From Longimicrobiaceae bacterium (lineage in GTDB: Bacteria; Gemmatimonadota; Gemmatimonadetes; Longimicrobiales; Longimicrobiaceae), in contig JASLAX010000033.1 of assembly GCA_030146875.1 (NCBI GenBank), positions 1 through 24,818 on the forward strand: a stretch of DNA of 24,818 bases, given 5' to 3'. The stretch's first letter is position 1, and the number at the start of each line of letters is the position of its first letter. Below, one piece after another: positions 7,692-15,619 of this stretch. Both the position numbers and the translations under genes were made by a program. Under the pieces are notes generated by a model that was not told the origin of the DNA, ran no database searches, and saw only the letters and a program-made list of their open reading frames with translations.

Positions 7692-8891
7692 ATGCGACGC
7701 GTCCTCCTCCCCGCCCTGCTCCTCCTCGCCCTCTCCGCGAACGGCGGATCCGCGCAGCGGCGCGACACGCTGCTCCGCGACTCCACGCGAACCGCCTTCG
7801 CCCTTCGCCTCTTCCACGCGGCGGCGCGCGAGGCGCCCGACCGGAACCTGCTCCTGTCGCCGGAGGGCGCGCGCTTCCTGCTCACCCCGCTCTACGCCGC
7901 GTCCTCCGGGGCCACGCGCGACGCCCTGAAGCGCACGCTGGACGCGGGCGGCTTCGACCCCGTGGCGGTGGACTGGGCCTCAGGGCGCGTGGCGGAGGCG
8001 CTGCGGCGGTCGGAGGGCGCTCGGGTGCAGGTCCTCTCCTCGATCTGGGTGGATGACGACGCCTCGCTCTCCCCCGCCTTCGCGGCGTCCATGCGCGACC
8101 GCCACCGCGCGCGGGCGGCGTCGGTCGACCTGCAGTCGGCCGCCGGCATCCGCCGGATCAACGCGTGGGCGCGGGCGTCGAGCGCCGGCCGCGTCCGCGA
8201 GGTCGTCGACGCGCCGCTCGACGCGGCGACGCGGCTCGTCGTGACCGGCGTCGTGAGCTTCCGCGGGAGGTGGCGGTATCCCTTCGGGGTCTCGGCCACG
8301 CGCCCCGCCGTCTTCCACGCGCCGGGCGGCGACCGCAGCGTCCCCACCATGACGGGCCAGACCTTCAGCAGCTACGGCGAGGGGCCGGGGTGGCGCGCCG
8401 CCGTGCTCGCCTTCGAGGAGCGGTGGGAGATGGCGCTCGTCCTTCCCGACTCCGGCACCACACCCGCGGAGCTGGCGGGGCGGCTGGACGCCGCCGGGTG
8501 GACCGCCCTGCGGGCCTCGCTGCGCACGCGGGAGCTGACGCTCCACCTTCCCCGCTTCTCCTTCGCCTCCGGCGGGTCGCTGCGGGGACTCCTGGGAGCG
8601 CTGGGGATGGAGGAGGCGTTCGGGGCCGCCGCCTCGTTCCCCGGCCTGCTCGCCGCCGGCTCCGCTCCCGTGCGCCTGGGCGACGTGGTGCAGCGCACCT
8701 GGATCGCCGTGGACGAGGAGGGCGTGGAGGCCGTGGCGTCCACCTCGTTCTCGGCGACGGGCTTCGGTCCCTCCCCCGCCCCCGCGGAGCTGCGGCTGGA
8801 CCGGCCGTTCCTCTTCGCGATCCACGACCGCCTCACGGAGACGCTGCTCTTCGTGGGCCAGGTCGCGGACCCGTCGCAGGGCGGCGGTTGA
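7692..8891 (+). CDS. Secreted serpin (serine protease inhibitor)
   Basis: 399-aa serpin with a signal peptide (1-22, ...GGSAQ) and no lipobox, so likely periplasmic or released. The fold signature runs through the whole length: NLLLSPEGARFLLTPLYAA (52-70), a VVSFRGRWRYPF segment (187-198) and the C-terminal LDRPFLFAIHD (369-379) with LLFVGQVADP. The reactive-centre hinge EEGVEAVAST (342-351) has small residues at P12-P9, as in inhibitory serpins. Counting the canonical distance puts the predicted P1-P1' bond at F358-G359, which would favour chymotrypsin-like targets. This last point is inference. The ATG at 7692 starts the signal peptide; another in-frame ATG at 7635 would add 19 residues without export features. 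Promoter unclear (TACGTT at about 7631 could be a -10). Confidence 0.9.
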   Translation: MRRVLLPALLLLALSANGGSAQRRDTLLRDSTRTAFALRLFHAAAREAPDRNLLLSPEGARFLLTPLYAASSGATRDALKRTLDAGGFDPVAVDWASGRVAEALRRSEGARVQVLSSIWVDDDASLSPAFAASMRDRHRARAASVDLQSAAGIRRINAWARASSAGRVREVVDAPLDAATRLVVTGVVSFRGRWRYPFGVSATRPAVFHAPGGDRSVPTMTGQTFSSYGEGPGWRAAVLAFEERWEMALVLPDSGTTPAELAGRLDAAGWTALRASLRTRELTLHLPRFSFASGGSLRGLLGALGMEEAFGAAASFPGLLAAGSAPVRLGDVVQRTWIAVDEEGVEAVASTSFSATGFGPSPAPAELRLDRPFLFAIHDRLTETLLFVGQVADPSQGGG

Positions 8892-9057
8892 GACGGTGGC
8901 AGAGGGGCCGCCCCCTCACCGGCGATCGAGATCGCGGCTACGACGGCGCGAAGTCCGCCCGCATCCGGGAGAGGTTCACCCGCCGCTGCTCGCCCGCCGG
9001 TCCGGGGGGTGCATGGGACCGGCTCCGGACGCGGCAGGGGACCCGGGGGAGAGGCGG

Positions 9058-9789
9058 ATGCACGAGGTGAAGGTGGGATGCGCGGGGTGGTCGCTGCCGC
9101 GGCGGCACGCGGAGAGCTTCCCGGCGGAGGGCACGCACCTGCAGCGCTACGCGGCGCGCTTCCCGGCCGTGGAGGTGAACTCGTCCTTCTACCGCCCGCA
9201 CCGCGCGGCCACATGGGCGCGGTGGGGAAGCTGCGTTCCGGAGGGTTTCCGCTTCGCGGCCAAGGTGCCCAAGGAGGTGACTCACGTCCGCCGGTTCGTG
9301 GACGTGGACGAGCCGCTGGACCGCTACCTGGCAGAGGTCGCGCACCTGGGCGAGCGCCTGGGCCCGCTCCTGGTCCAGCTCCCCCCGTCGTTCCAGCTCG
9401 ACACGGCGCTGGCGGACGGCTTCTTCTCGGGACTCCGCGCGCGGTTCGCGGGCGACGTGGTCTGCGAGCCGCGCCATCCGACGTGGTTCGCGGGCGAGGC
9501 GGACGCCCTGCTCGTCGCGCACCGCGTGGCGCGGGTGGCGGCGGACCCCGCGCCGGTGCCGGAGGCGGCGGAGCCCGGCGGGTGGCGCGGGCTGGCGTAC
9601 TGGCGACTGCACGGCTCGCCGCGGATGTACTGGTCCGCCTACGAGCCCGACTACCTCCGCGCCCTCTCCCGCCGCCTGCTTCGGGACGCCACGCCGGCGT
9701 GGGTCATCTTCGACAACACCGCCATGGACGCGGCCACGGGCGACGCCCTCGCCCTGCTCGACCTGCTGCGGGAGGGGGATACCGCCTGA
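9058..9789 (+). CDS. DUF72 (YecE-like) TIM-barrel protein
   Basis: 243-aa cytoplasmic protein of the DUF72/YecE family; no biochemical role is established. Family marks seen: VGCAGWSLP near the N-terminus, the AVEVNSSFYR strand with conserved Glu/Asn, FRFAAKVPKEVTH, LLVQLPPSF, the CEPRHPTWF strand, YWRLHGSPRMYWSAY with the conserved RLHG, and a final VIFDNTAMDAATGDA where the family has FNNT-type residues. Length is normal. The ATG at 9058 has a GGGGGAGAGG purine run just upstream. It ends in a strong terminator shared with argH. Confidence 0.88.
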   Translation: MHEVKVGCAGWSLPRRHAESFPAEGTHLQRYAARFPAVEVNSSFYRPHRAATWARWGSCVPEGFRFAAKVPKEVTHVRRFVDVDEPLDRYLAEVAHLGERLGPLLVQLPPSFQLDTALADGFFSGLRARFAGDVVCEPRHPTWFAGEADALLVAHRVARVAADPAPVPEAAEPGGWRGLAYWRLHGSPRMYWSAYEPDYLRALSRRLLRDATPAWVIFDNTAMDAATGDALALLDLLREGDTA

Positions 9790-9815
9790 AACGCGGACGC
9801 ACGAGGGTGAGGACG

Positions 9816-9853
9816 GAGAGGCGGGGCCGCCCCCACGGACGGCCCCGCCTCTC
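9816..9853. terminator. Bidirectional terminator between DUF72 gene and argH
   Basis: A perfect 14-bp stem (9816-9829 with 9840-9853) and a 10-base loop, followed on the plus strand by GTTCTTC. It lies between convergent stop codons at 9789 and 9876. Confidence 0.8.
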
Positions 9854-9875
9854 GTTCTTCCCGCCGAGGCCGCCG

Positions 9876-11291
9876 CTACAGCATCGCCCGCAGCTTGGCG
9901 GCCTGCTCCGCCACGGCCGACGGCCCGGTGCCGCCGACGCCGGAGCGCGCCGCCAGCGACGTCTCAGCGGCGAAGAGCACCGCCGGGTCCGCGTCCGCGA
10001 AGTGCGGGGAGAGGCGGACCAGCGCCTCCCGCGGGACCTCGTCGATCCCGCACCCGAACTCCTCCGAGATCCGCACCAGCTTGCCGACGACGCCGTGCGC
10101 CTCGCGGAACGGCACGCCCCGGCGGACCAGGAAGTCGGCCACGTCGGTGGCGAGCAGCGACGCGTCGACCGCCGCGGCGCAGCGCTCCGCGTCCAGCTCC
10201 ATCGACCGGATGGTCCCGGCCACGGCGGGGAGCACCGCCTCCAGGGTGTCGAAGGCGTCGAAGAGCGCCTCCTTGTCCTCCTGCAGGTCCTTGTTGTAGC
10301 CCGACGGCAGCCCCTTCAGCGTGGTCAGGACGCCCACGAGGCCGCCGATCAGGCGCCCCGCCTTGCCGCGCGCCAGCTCCATCGCGTCCGGGTTGCGCTT
10401 CTGCGGCATGAGCGACGAGCCGGTGGAGAAGCGGTCCGAGAAGCGGACGAAGCCCCACTCGCTGGAGCCGAAGAGCACAAGGTCCTCGCCCAGGCGGGAG
10501 AGGTGGACGCCCACCATGGCGGCCACGAAGAGCAGCTCCGCCACCCAGTCGCGGTCCGCCACCGCGTCCACGCTGTTGGCGGAGAGGCCGCGGAAGCCCA
10601 GCGTCTCCTGCAGGACCACGCGGTCCACCGGGTACGGGCACCCGGCGACGGCGCCCGAGCCCAGCGGAAGGACGGCCGTGCGCTCGCGCGCCTGCGCCAG
10701 CCGCTCGCGGTCCCGCGCCAGCGGCCACGCGTGCGAGAGCAGCCAGTGCGCCGCCGACACCGGCTGCGCGCGCTGCAGGTGCGTGTACGCCGGCATGACG
10801 GTGCCCGCGTGGCGCTCCGCCTGCTCCAGCAGCGCCCGCTGCAGCTCGCGGAGCGCCGCGTCCAGCCGGGAGACGGCGCCGAGCGCCCAGAGGCGGGCGT
10901 CGGTGGCCACCTGGTCGTTCCGCGAGCGGCCGGTGTGCAGCTTCCCGGCGATGGGGCCGGCCTCCTCGTACAGCAGCCGCTCGACGAGCGAGTGCACGTC
11001 CTCGTCGGGGGCGGCGGACCACTCGGCCTCGCCCCAGCGCTCCAGGCGCGCGGCCACGCGGTCCAGCCCGGACTGCAGCGCGGCGCACTCCCCGTGCGCG
11101 ATCACGCCGCCCGCGGCCAGGGCGCCGGCCCAGGCCTGGCTCCCCGCCACGTCCTCCCTCCACAGGCGGCGGTCCACCGGCAGGGAGCGGTTCAGGCGGT
11201 CCATCTCCGGCGCCGGGCCGGCGGCGAAGCGTCCGCCCCACAGGCGCAGGGCCGGGGCGCCGGGGCGCCCCTGGGTCGCGGTCTCAGGCAT
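9876..11291 (-). CDS. argH: Argininosuccinate lyase
   Basis: Last step of arginine synthesis: argininosuccinate to arginine plus fumarate; cytoplasmic homotetramer of the fumarase/aspartase superfamily. 471 aa, normal length. Motifs: LWGGRF (17-22) at the N-terminus, HTGRSRNDQ (119-127), YTHLQRAQP with the catalytic His (169-177) and the superfamily signature GSSLMPQKRN (291-300) carrying the catalytic serine loop. The ATG at 11291 (MPETAT) gives the usual short N-terminus; upstream in-frame sequence is non-family. argH is on the same strand as argG, but the oppositely oriented peptide gene and its terminator lie between, so argH must be transcribed from the 135-base divergent region shared with the peptide gene. 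No clear argH promoter is seen there. Confidence 0.97.
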   Translation of the reverse strand: MPETATQGRPGAPALRLWGGRFAAGPAPEMDRLNRSLPVDRRLWREDVAGSQAWAGALAAGGVIAHGECAALQSGLDRVAARLERWGEAEWSAAPDEDVHSLVERLLYEEAGPIAGKLHTGRSRNDQVATDARLWALGAVSRLDAALRELQRALLEQAERHAGTVMPAYTHLQRAQPVSAAHWLLSHAWPLARDRERLAQARERTAVLPLGSGAVAGCPYPVDRVVLQETLGFRGLSANSVDAVADRDWVAELLFVAAMVGVHLSRLGEDLVLFGSSEWGFVRFSDRFSTGSSLMPQKRNPDAMELARGKAGRLIGGLVGVLTTLKGLPSGYNKDLQEDKEALFDAFDTLEAVLPAVAGTIRSMELDAERCAAAVDASLLATDVADFLVRRGVPFREAHGVVGKLVRISEEFGCGIDEVPREALVRLSPHFADADPAVLFAAETSLAARSGVGGTGPSAVAEQAAKLRAML

Positions 11292-11355
11292 GGCTCTCAC
11301 TCGCGTTGGGACGTTCGGGCCCCGGACCGCCGCAGCACCGGCGGAGCGGAGCGAA

Positions 11356-11384
11356 TTGCGCACTTCCCGACAGATTGTTATCCT
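11356..11384 (+). promoter_or_regulatory. Sigma70-like promoter for the RiPP-like peptide gene
   Basis: TTGCGC (11356-11361), a 17-base spacer and TATCCT (11379-11384) preceded by TG-N, giving an extended -10. The AT-rich patch stands out in GC-rich surroundings. It predicts a start near 11391 and a leader of about 36 bases to the ATG at 11427. Confidence 0.5.
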
Positions 11385-11426
11385 CCGGGGGACCCACCCC
11401 ACCATCCCCCGCTCCCGGGAAGCTCC

Positions 11427-11615
11427 ATGTCCAGGCTCAACCTCGACGACCTGCAGGTCGACTCCTTCGCCACGTCCGAGGCCACCGTCGAGACCTCGGC
11501 GGCCGTCATCACCGTCGGCACGGCGTATCCGTACTCCCTGCTCGGGAGCTGCTACGGCTGCCCCGGCAACAGCGACGTGACGATCTGCCCCGCGTCCGGC
11601 TACGTCGCGTACTGA
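11427..11615 (+). CDS. Candidate pinensin-type lanthipeptide (RiPP) precursor peptide
   Basis: 62-aa peptide. The N-terminus MSRLNLDDLQVDSFATSE fits the leader pattern of pinensin-family precursors (LxLxxLxVxSFxT) known from Bacteroidota and common in Longimicrobium-type genomes. The C-terminal half is a core-like region with three cysteines in a GSCYGCPG...TICPASG arrangement (C42, C45, C54), several Ser/Thr that could be dehydrated, and aromatic residues ending in VAY. No signal peptide is present. It has a purine-rich GGGAAG about 7 bases before the ATG, its own promoter-like sequence and a terminator, so it is an independent unit. It runs against argG and argH, which flank it. No LanB/LanC-type enzyme, peptidase or transporter is in the window, so maturation would need enzymes encoded elsewhere. 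Alternative: a short cysteine-containing peptide unrelated to RiPPs. Confidence 0.72.
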   Translation: MSRLNLDDLQVDSFATSEATVETSAAVITVGTAYPYSLLGSCYGCPGNSDVTICPASGYVAY

Positions 11616-11622
11616 GCAGCGT

Positions 11623-11681
11623 CGGCCCCGCGGCGGGGTGGCGTCCGGTCCGGGCGCCGCCCCGCCGCGTTCCCGGGGCCG
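11623..11681. terminator. Large hairpin between the peptide gene and argG
   Basis: An inner 14-bp stem with one G-T pair (11630-11643 with 11655-11668) plus an outer 7-bp arm (11623-11629 with 11675-11681). It begins 8 bases after the peptide stop and ends one base before the argG stop on the other strand, so it can terminate both. Confidence 0.65.
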
Positions 11682-12923
11682 TCAGTCGGCGGCGACCTCC
11701 AGGCGAGGCGCCGCCGCGGCGGCCTCCTGCTCCTTGAGCGCGGCCACGCGCATGGGCAGCCCGTAGAGCCGGATGAAGCCCGCCGCGTCGGCCTGGTCGT
11801 ACACGTCGTCCTCGCCGAAGGTGACGAAGCGCTCGTCGTAGAGCGAGAAGGGCGACGTCCGCCCCGCCACGCCGGCCGAGCCGCGGTGGAGCTTCAGCCT
11901 CACGTCGCCGGTCACGCGCTGCTGCGTCACGTCCACCAGCGCGTCCATCGCCTCGCGCTCGGTGGTCCACCAGCGGCCCTCGTACACCAGGTCGGCGTAG
12001 CGCGGGGCCACGGCGTCCTTGAGCGCCAGCGTGCGCCGGTCCAGCACGAGCTGCTCCAGCTCGGAGTGCGCCTGGTAGAGCAGGGTGCCGCCGGGCGTCT
12101 CGTAGATCCCGCGCGACTTCATCCCCACCATCCGGTCCTCCACCAGGTCCGCGCGCCCCACGCCGTGGAGCCCCGCCACCTCGTTCAGCCGCTCCAGCAG
12201 CGCCACCGCGTCCAGCGGCTCGCCGTCCACCGCCACCGGGTCGCCCTGGTGGAAGGTGATGGTGACGTAGTCGGCCCTCGCCGGCGTGTCATCGACCGAG
12301 CGGGTCATCAGGAACAGGTCCTCCGCCGGCTCCCAGGCCGGGTCCTCGAGCGGGCCGCCCTCGTGCGAGACGTGCCACAGGTTGCGGTCGCGCGAGTAGA
12401 TCTTGGCCTTGGTGGCGGCCACGGGCACGCGGTGCGCGGCGGCGTAGTCCAGCGCGTCCTCGCGCGAGCGGATGCCCCACGTGCGCCAGGGGGCGACCAC
12501 CTTCATCTCGGGGGCCAGGGCGGCGTAGGTCAGCTCGAAGCGGACCTGGTCGTTCCCCTTGCCGGTGCAGCCGTGCGCCAGGGTGGACGCGCCGACCATT
12601 CGCGCCACCTCCACCTGCCGCCGGGCGATGATGGGACGGGCCATCGACGTGCCGAGCAGGTACTTGCGCCCGTAGACGGCGCCGGCGCGGAGCGTGGGCC
12701 ACACGAAGCCGGTCAGGAACTCCTCGCGCAGGTCCTCCACGAAGCACGACTTCGCGCCGGAGGCCAGCGCCTTCTCGCGCAGCCCCTCCAGCTCCTCCCC
12801 CTGCCCCACGTCGGCCGCCACGCACACCACCTCGGCGCCGTGGTTCTCCTTCAGCCAGGGAACGATGATCGAGGTGTCGAGCCCGCCGCTGTAGGCGAGG
12901 ACGATCGTCTCGGGGCTGGACAT
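11682..12923 (-). CDS. argG: Argininosuccinate synthase
   Basis: Joins citrulline and aspartate with ATP to give argininosuccinate; cytoplasmic. 413 aa, typical length. The N-terminal PP-loop AYSGGLDTS (10-18) binds ATP; the family segment LAHGCTGKGNDQVRFE marks the citrulline/aspartate site, followed by the long synthetase domain. The start at 12923 is decided by GGAGGG (12932-12937) 8 bases upstream and by the family N-terminus. The open frame continues upstream to 13076, but that stretch is Arg/Pro-rich and overlaps the hairpin-rich leader. The gene follows the argCBDA operon after 211 bases. The intervening terminator-like hairpin and leader suggest separate or attenuated expression. Confidence 0.97.
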   Translation of the reverse strand: MSSPETIVLAYSGGLDTSIIVPWLKENHGAEVVCVAADVGQGEELEGLREKALASGAKSCFVEDLREEFLTGFVWPTLRAGAVYGRKYLLGTSMARPIIARRQVEVARMVGASTLAHGCTGKGNDQVRFELTYAALAPEMKVVAPWRTWGIRSREDALDYAAAHRVPVAATKAKIYSRDRNLWHVSHEGGPLEDPAWEPAEDLFLMTRSVDDTPARADYVTITFHQGDPVAVDGEPLDAVALLERLNEVAGLHGVGRADLVEDRMVGMKSRGIYETPGGTLLYQAHSELEQLVLDRRTLALKDAVAPRYADLVYEGRWWTTEREAMDALVDVTQQRVTGDVRLKLHRGSAGVAGRTSPFSLYDERFVTFGEDDVYDQADAAGFIRLYGLPMRVAALKEQEAAAAAPRLEVAAD

Positions 12924-12956
12924 CGTGGGGACCCTCCGCATGTATGGTTGCGCACT

Positions 12957-13080
12957 CCGGGGGCGTGGCGCCCCCGGCTCACTACTACGATCGTCCCTTC
13001 GGACGAGGCTTTTCGGCGCGCGCCGAAACGGAGTCCGCGCGGGCGGACTTCGTGCTCCTTGGAGCCGCGAATCCATTCGC
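12957..13080. other. Array of six closely spaced inverted repeats in the argG leader
   Basis: Six perfect inverted repeats follow each other with short gaps: 12957-12977 (9 bp, loop TGG), 12991-13006 (6 bp, loop CTTC), 13011-13028 (an 18-base perfect palindrome), 13032-13049 (7 bp), 13054-13065 (5 bp) and 13067-13080 (GCGAAT/ATTCGC). A seventh, terminator-like hairpin follows at 13091-13128. They fill the space between argA and argG. In the argG transcript this would be a highly structured 5' leader, possibly an attenuator. Two of them have loops of only two bases and may not form fully. No known riboswitch class is recognised. Confidence 0.45.
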
Positions 13081-13090
13081 AGGCGTTCGT

Positions 13091-13128
13091 GGAGGTCGGG
13101 CCCGGACCGCTCCGCCGTTCCGACCTCC
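13091..13128 (-). terminator. Hairpin after the argCBDA operon
   Basis: GGAGGTCGG (13091-13099) pairs perfectly with CCGACCTCC (13120-13128), with a small CGGA/TCCG hairpin inside the loop. It lies 7 bases beyond the argA stop on the minus strand. There is no U-tract. Confidence 0.45.
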
Positions 13129-13134
13129 CGCCGC

Positions 13135-13671
13135 CTACACCAGCTCCTTCACCACCGCGATCTCGTCGCAGGTGGTCAGCTTGGCGCAGCCGCGGCAGTC
13201 GGCCCACACCTTCTGCGGGAACATCTGCTTGGGCACGGTGCGGTAGCCGATGCGGTGGAAGAAGCCGTCCTGCAGCGTCAGGGCGAACACCGTCCCGATC
13301 CCCAGGAGCCGCGCCTCCACCTCCAGCCGCTCCACCACCTTGCGGCCCACGCCCAGCCCGTGGGCCTGCTCCCAGACGGCCAGCGAGGCCACCTCGGCGA
13401 GCTGCGGGGTGTAGACGCGCAGCGCGCCGCAGCCCAGCAGCCTGCCGGCGGGGTCGGTCGCCACCACGAACTCGCGGAACATCCGCGAGAGCGTCTCCAG
13501 CGTCTTGGGGAGCATCAGCCCCTGCGCCGCGAAGTGCGCGATCAGGGGCTGCACCTGCGCCATGTCGGCCACGCGGGCCGCCCGGACCGTCACCGCCGGC
13601 GCCGCCCGCCGGGCGGGTGCCGCCTCGATCGCCGCGCCCGCCGTGGCGCGGTCGGAAGCCTCCAGCAGCAT
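13135..13671 (-). CDS. argA: Short-form amino-acid N-acetyltransferase (N-acetylglutamate synthase), GNAT fold
   Basis: First step of arginine synthesis: acetyl transfer from acetyl-CoA to glutamate. 178 aa, a single GNAT domain without the kinase-like half of classical ArgA, like the short ArgA of actinobacteria. GNAT acetyl-CoA loop: HGLGVGRK (104-111). The C-terminus FPQKVWADCRGC...CDE (151-170) with three cysteines is characteristic of this short ArgA group. The first 25 or so residues are Ala-rich and poorly conserved. The start at 13671 is fixed by the TGATG overlap with the end of argD (one shared base), implying translational coupling. Last gene of the argCBDA operon. A different acyl-acceptor cannot be excluded by sequence alone, but the context favours glutamate. 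Confidence 0.88.
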   Translation of the reverse strand: MLLEASDRATAGAAIEAAPARRAAPAVTVRAARVADMAQVQPLIAHFAAQGLMLPKTLETLSRMFREFVVATDPAGRLLGCGALRVYTPQLAEVASLAVWEQAHGLGVGRKVVERLEVEARLLGIGTVFALTLQDGFFHRIGYRTVPKQMFPQKVWADCRGCAKLTTCDEIAVVKELV

Positions 13672-14855
13672 CAGAGCGCCTCCTCCAGGATGCGGGCTCC
13701 CGTCTCGAGCTCCGCGTCGGTGGCCACCAGGGGCGGCACCACGCGCACCACGTCCGGCCCGGCGGTGCAGAGGAGCAGGCCCGCCTCGCGCGCCCGCGCC
13801 ACCACCTCGCCCGCCACCCCGTCCGGCGTCTCCACGCCCCAGATCATCCCCGCGCCCCGCACCGCCTTCACCCGGTCGGACCGCAGCGCCAGCCCGCCCA
13901 GCAGGTCTCCCAGCAGCTCGCCCTTGCGACGCACCTGGGCCAGGAACGCCGGGTCCCCCACCTTGCGGCACGCGGCCAGCGCCGCGCCGGCGACCAGCGG
14001 CCCCCCGCCGAAGGTGGTGGCGTGGTCCCCCGGCTGGACCTCCGCCGCCACGCGCTCCGTCATCAGCACCGCCCCCATGGGCAGCCCGCCCGCGAGGGGC
14101 TTGGCCAGGGTGAGGAGGTCCGGCGTCACCCCCGCCGCCTCGTGCGCCCACAGGTGCCCCGTCCGGCCCAGACCGACCTGCACCTCGTCGAAGACCAGCA
14201 GCGCCCCGGCCTCGTCGCACAGGTAGCGGAGCGCGCGCAGGAAGGAGTGGGGCACGGGCAGCACGCCGCCCTCGCCCTGGATGGGCTCCACGATCACCGC
14301 CGCCGTGCGCCGCGGGTCGATCAGGCGCTCCGTCTCGGGCACGTCGCCGATCCGGCCGAAGCGCACGCCTGGCATCAGCGGCCGGAAGGGCGCCTGGTAG
14401 CCCGGCCGGTCGGTGGCCGCGAGCGCGCCCATCGTCCGCCCGTGGAAGCCGCCGTGGAACGCCACGATCTCCGTCTTCCCCGCCGCGCCCGTGGCCCCGG
14501 CCCAGCGGCGCGCGAACTTGAACGCCCCTTCGTTTGCCTCCGCGCCGGAGTTGCAGAAGAAGACGCGGTCGGCGAAGGAGCGCTCGACGAGCCACTCGGC
14601 CAGCTCCGCCGCCGGCGCGGTGCGGAAGAGGTTGGAGGCGTGGATCAGCCCGCTCTCCAGCGCCGCGCGGATGGCCGCGGCCACGTCCGGGTCGCCGTAG
14701 CCCAGGGCGTTCACCGCGATGCCGCTGGTGAAGTCCAGGTAGCGCGTCCCGTCCTCGGCGATCAGGCAGGAGCCCTCGCCGCCCACGAAGGTGGGGCCGG
14801 ACGGGCGGTAGACGCCCAACAGGGCGCCGGTCGATTCGGTGGTGGCCGTCGTCAT
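13671..14855 (-). CDS. argD: Acetylornithine aminotransferase
   Basis: PLP-dependent class III aminotransferase converting N-acetylglutamate semialdehyde to N-acetylornithine. 394 aa, normal length. Seen: the NSGAEANEGAFKFAR phosphate-binding segment (102-116), FHGGFHGRTMGALAAT (133-148), VFDEVQVGLGRTG (221-233, with the cofactor-binding Asp) and LTLAKPLAGGLPMGA with the PLP lysine at K252. The start at 14855 has GGAGGA about 9 bases upstream and overlaps the argB stop by ATGA. It is flanked by argB and argA, which supports the acetylornithine role over ornithine or succinylornithine use. A much longer in-frame open frame upstream lies antisense to or out of frame with argB and was rejected. 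Confidence 0.96.
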   Translation of the reverse strand: MTTATTESTGALLGVYRPSGPTFVGGEGSCLIAEDGTRYLDFTSGIAVNALGYGDPDVAAAIRAALESGLIHASNLFRTAPAAELAEWLVERSFADRVFFCNSGAEANEGAFKFARRWAGATGAAGKTEIVAFHGGFHGRTMGALAATDRPGYQAPFRPLMPGVRFGRIGDVPETERLIDPRRTAAVIVEPIQGEGGVLPVPHSFLRALRYLCDEAGALLVFDEVQVGLGRTGHLWAHEAAGVTPDLLTLAKPLAGGLPMGAVLMTERVAAEVQPGDHATTFGGGPLVAGAALAACRKVGDPAFLAQVRRKGELLGDLLGGLALRSDRVKAVRGAGMIWGVETPDGVAGEVVARAREAGLLLCTAGPDVVRVVPPLVATDAELETGARILEEAL

Positions 14856-15619
14856 CCGTGCGTTCCTCCGTGTGGTCCCTCGACCGTGGTCCCCGCGGCG
14901 GCGTCCGCCAGCGTCTCCAGCCCGCCGATCCGCACCCGCCCCACCGTGCCCGCCGCCCGCGCCGCCGCGCGGAGCTTGGGCGCCATCCCGCCGCTCGCCG
15001 TTCCGTCCGCCACCATCCGCTCCACGTCCCCGGCCGCGATGGCGCGGAGCACGGCGCCGCCCGCCATCACGCCGGGCACGTCCGACACGAAGAGGAGCTC
15101 GTCGGCCCCCAGCGCCGCCGCCACGGCGGCCGCCGCGTCGTCGGCGTTCACGTTCAGCGGCCCCCCGTCGGGCCCGCGCGAGACCGGGGAGAGGACGGGG
15201 ACCAGCCCCCGCGCCGTCCACTCCCGCAGCAGCTCCGCGCGCACCGCCTCCACCTCGCCGATGCGCCCCATCGTGCCGCCGCGGGCCACCCGCGCCCGCA
15301 GCAGCCCCGCGTCCTCGCCCGAGATCCCCAGCGCGTCCACCCCCGCCCCGATCAGTGCCGCGACCAGGCGCTTGTTGACCAGTCCGGAGAGGACCATCGA
15401 CACCGCCTTCACCGCCTCGGCGGACGTGACCCGCAGCCCGTCGCGCCACTCGGTCCCGATGCCCAGCGCCGCCTGGAGGGCGGTGACCTCCTTCCCCCCG
15501 CCGTGCACCAGGGTCGTGGCGCCCATCCGCCCCGCCACCGCGACCGCCAGGCGGGCGACCCACACCGCGTCGTCCACCTGGTTGCCGCCCACCTTCACCA
15601 CCGTCACCCGCCCCGTCAT
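14852..15619 (-). CDS. argB: Acetylglutamate kinase
   Basis: Phosphorylates N-acetylglutamate, the usual feedback-controlled step; amino-acid kinase fold. 255 aa, close to the short E. coli form and lacking the N-terminal helix that makes arginine-inhibited hexamers, so direct arginine inhibition is doubtful (inference). Motifs: VVKVGGN (7-13) with the ATP-binding lysine K9, VHGGGKEV (38-45), DGLRVTSAEAV (60-70), the NVNADDAAAAVA segment (156-167) and FVSDVPGV. NVNAD and GLRVT favour ArgB over the LysZ/LysW-linked kinases. ATGA overlaps at both ends: with the argC stop at 15616-15619 and the argD start at 14852-14855. Confidence 0.95.
   Translation of the reverse strand: MTGRVTVVKVGGNQVDDAVWVARLAVAVAGRMGATTLVHGGGKEVTALQAALGIGTEWRDGLRVTSAEAVKAVSMVLSGLVNKRLVAALIGAGVDALGISGEDAGLLRARVARGGTMGRIGEVEAVRAELLREWTARGLVPVLSPVSRGPDGGPLNVNADDAAAAVAAALGADELLFVSDVPGVMAGGAVLRAIAAGDVERMVADGTASGGMAPKLRAAARAAGTVGRVRIGGLETLADAAAGTTVEGPHGGTHG

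Noticed and set aside
12924..13076. In-frame Arg-rich extension of argG, considered as a longer protein or an arginine leader peptide for attenuation
   Set aside because: A good Shine-Dalgarno and the family N-terminus fix the argG start at 12923. Arg codons are frequent in any GC-rich frame, and no separate stop or leader-peptide layout is present.
13067..13080. GCGAATCCATTCGC dyad as an ARG box for argG
   Set aside because: The half-site spacing is two bases instead of four and the flanks are GC-rich; kept only as one of the inverted repeats.
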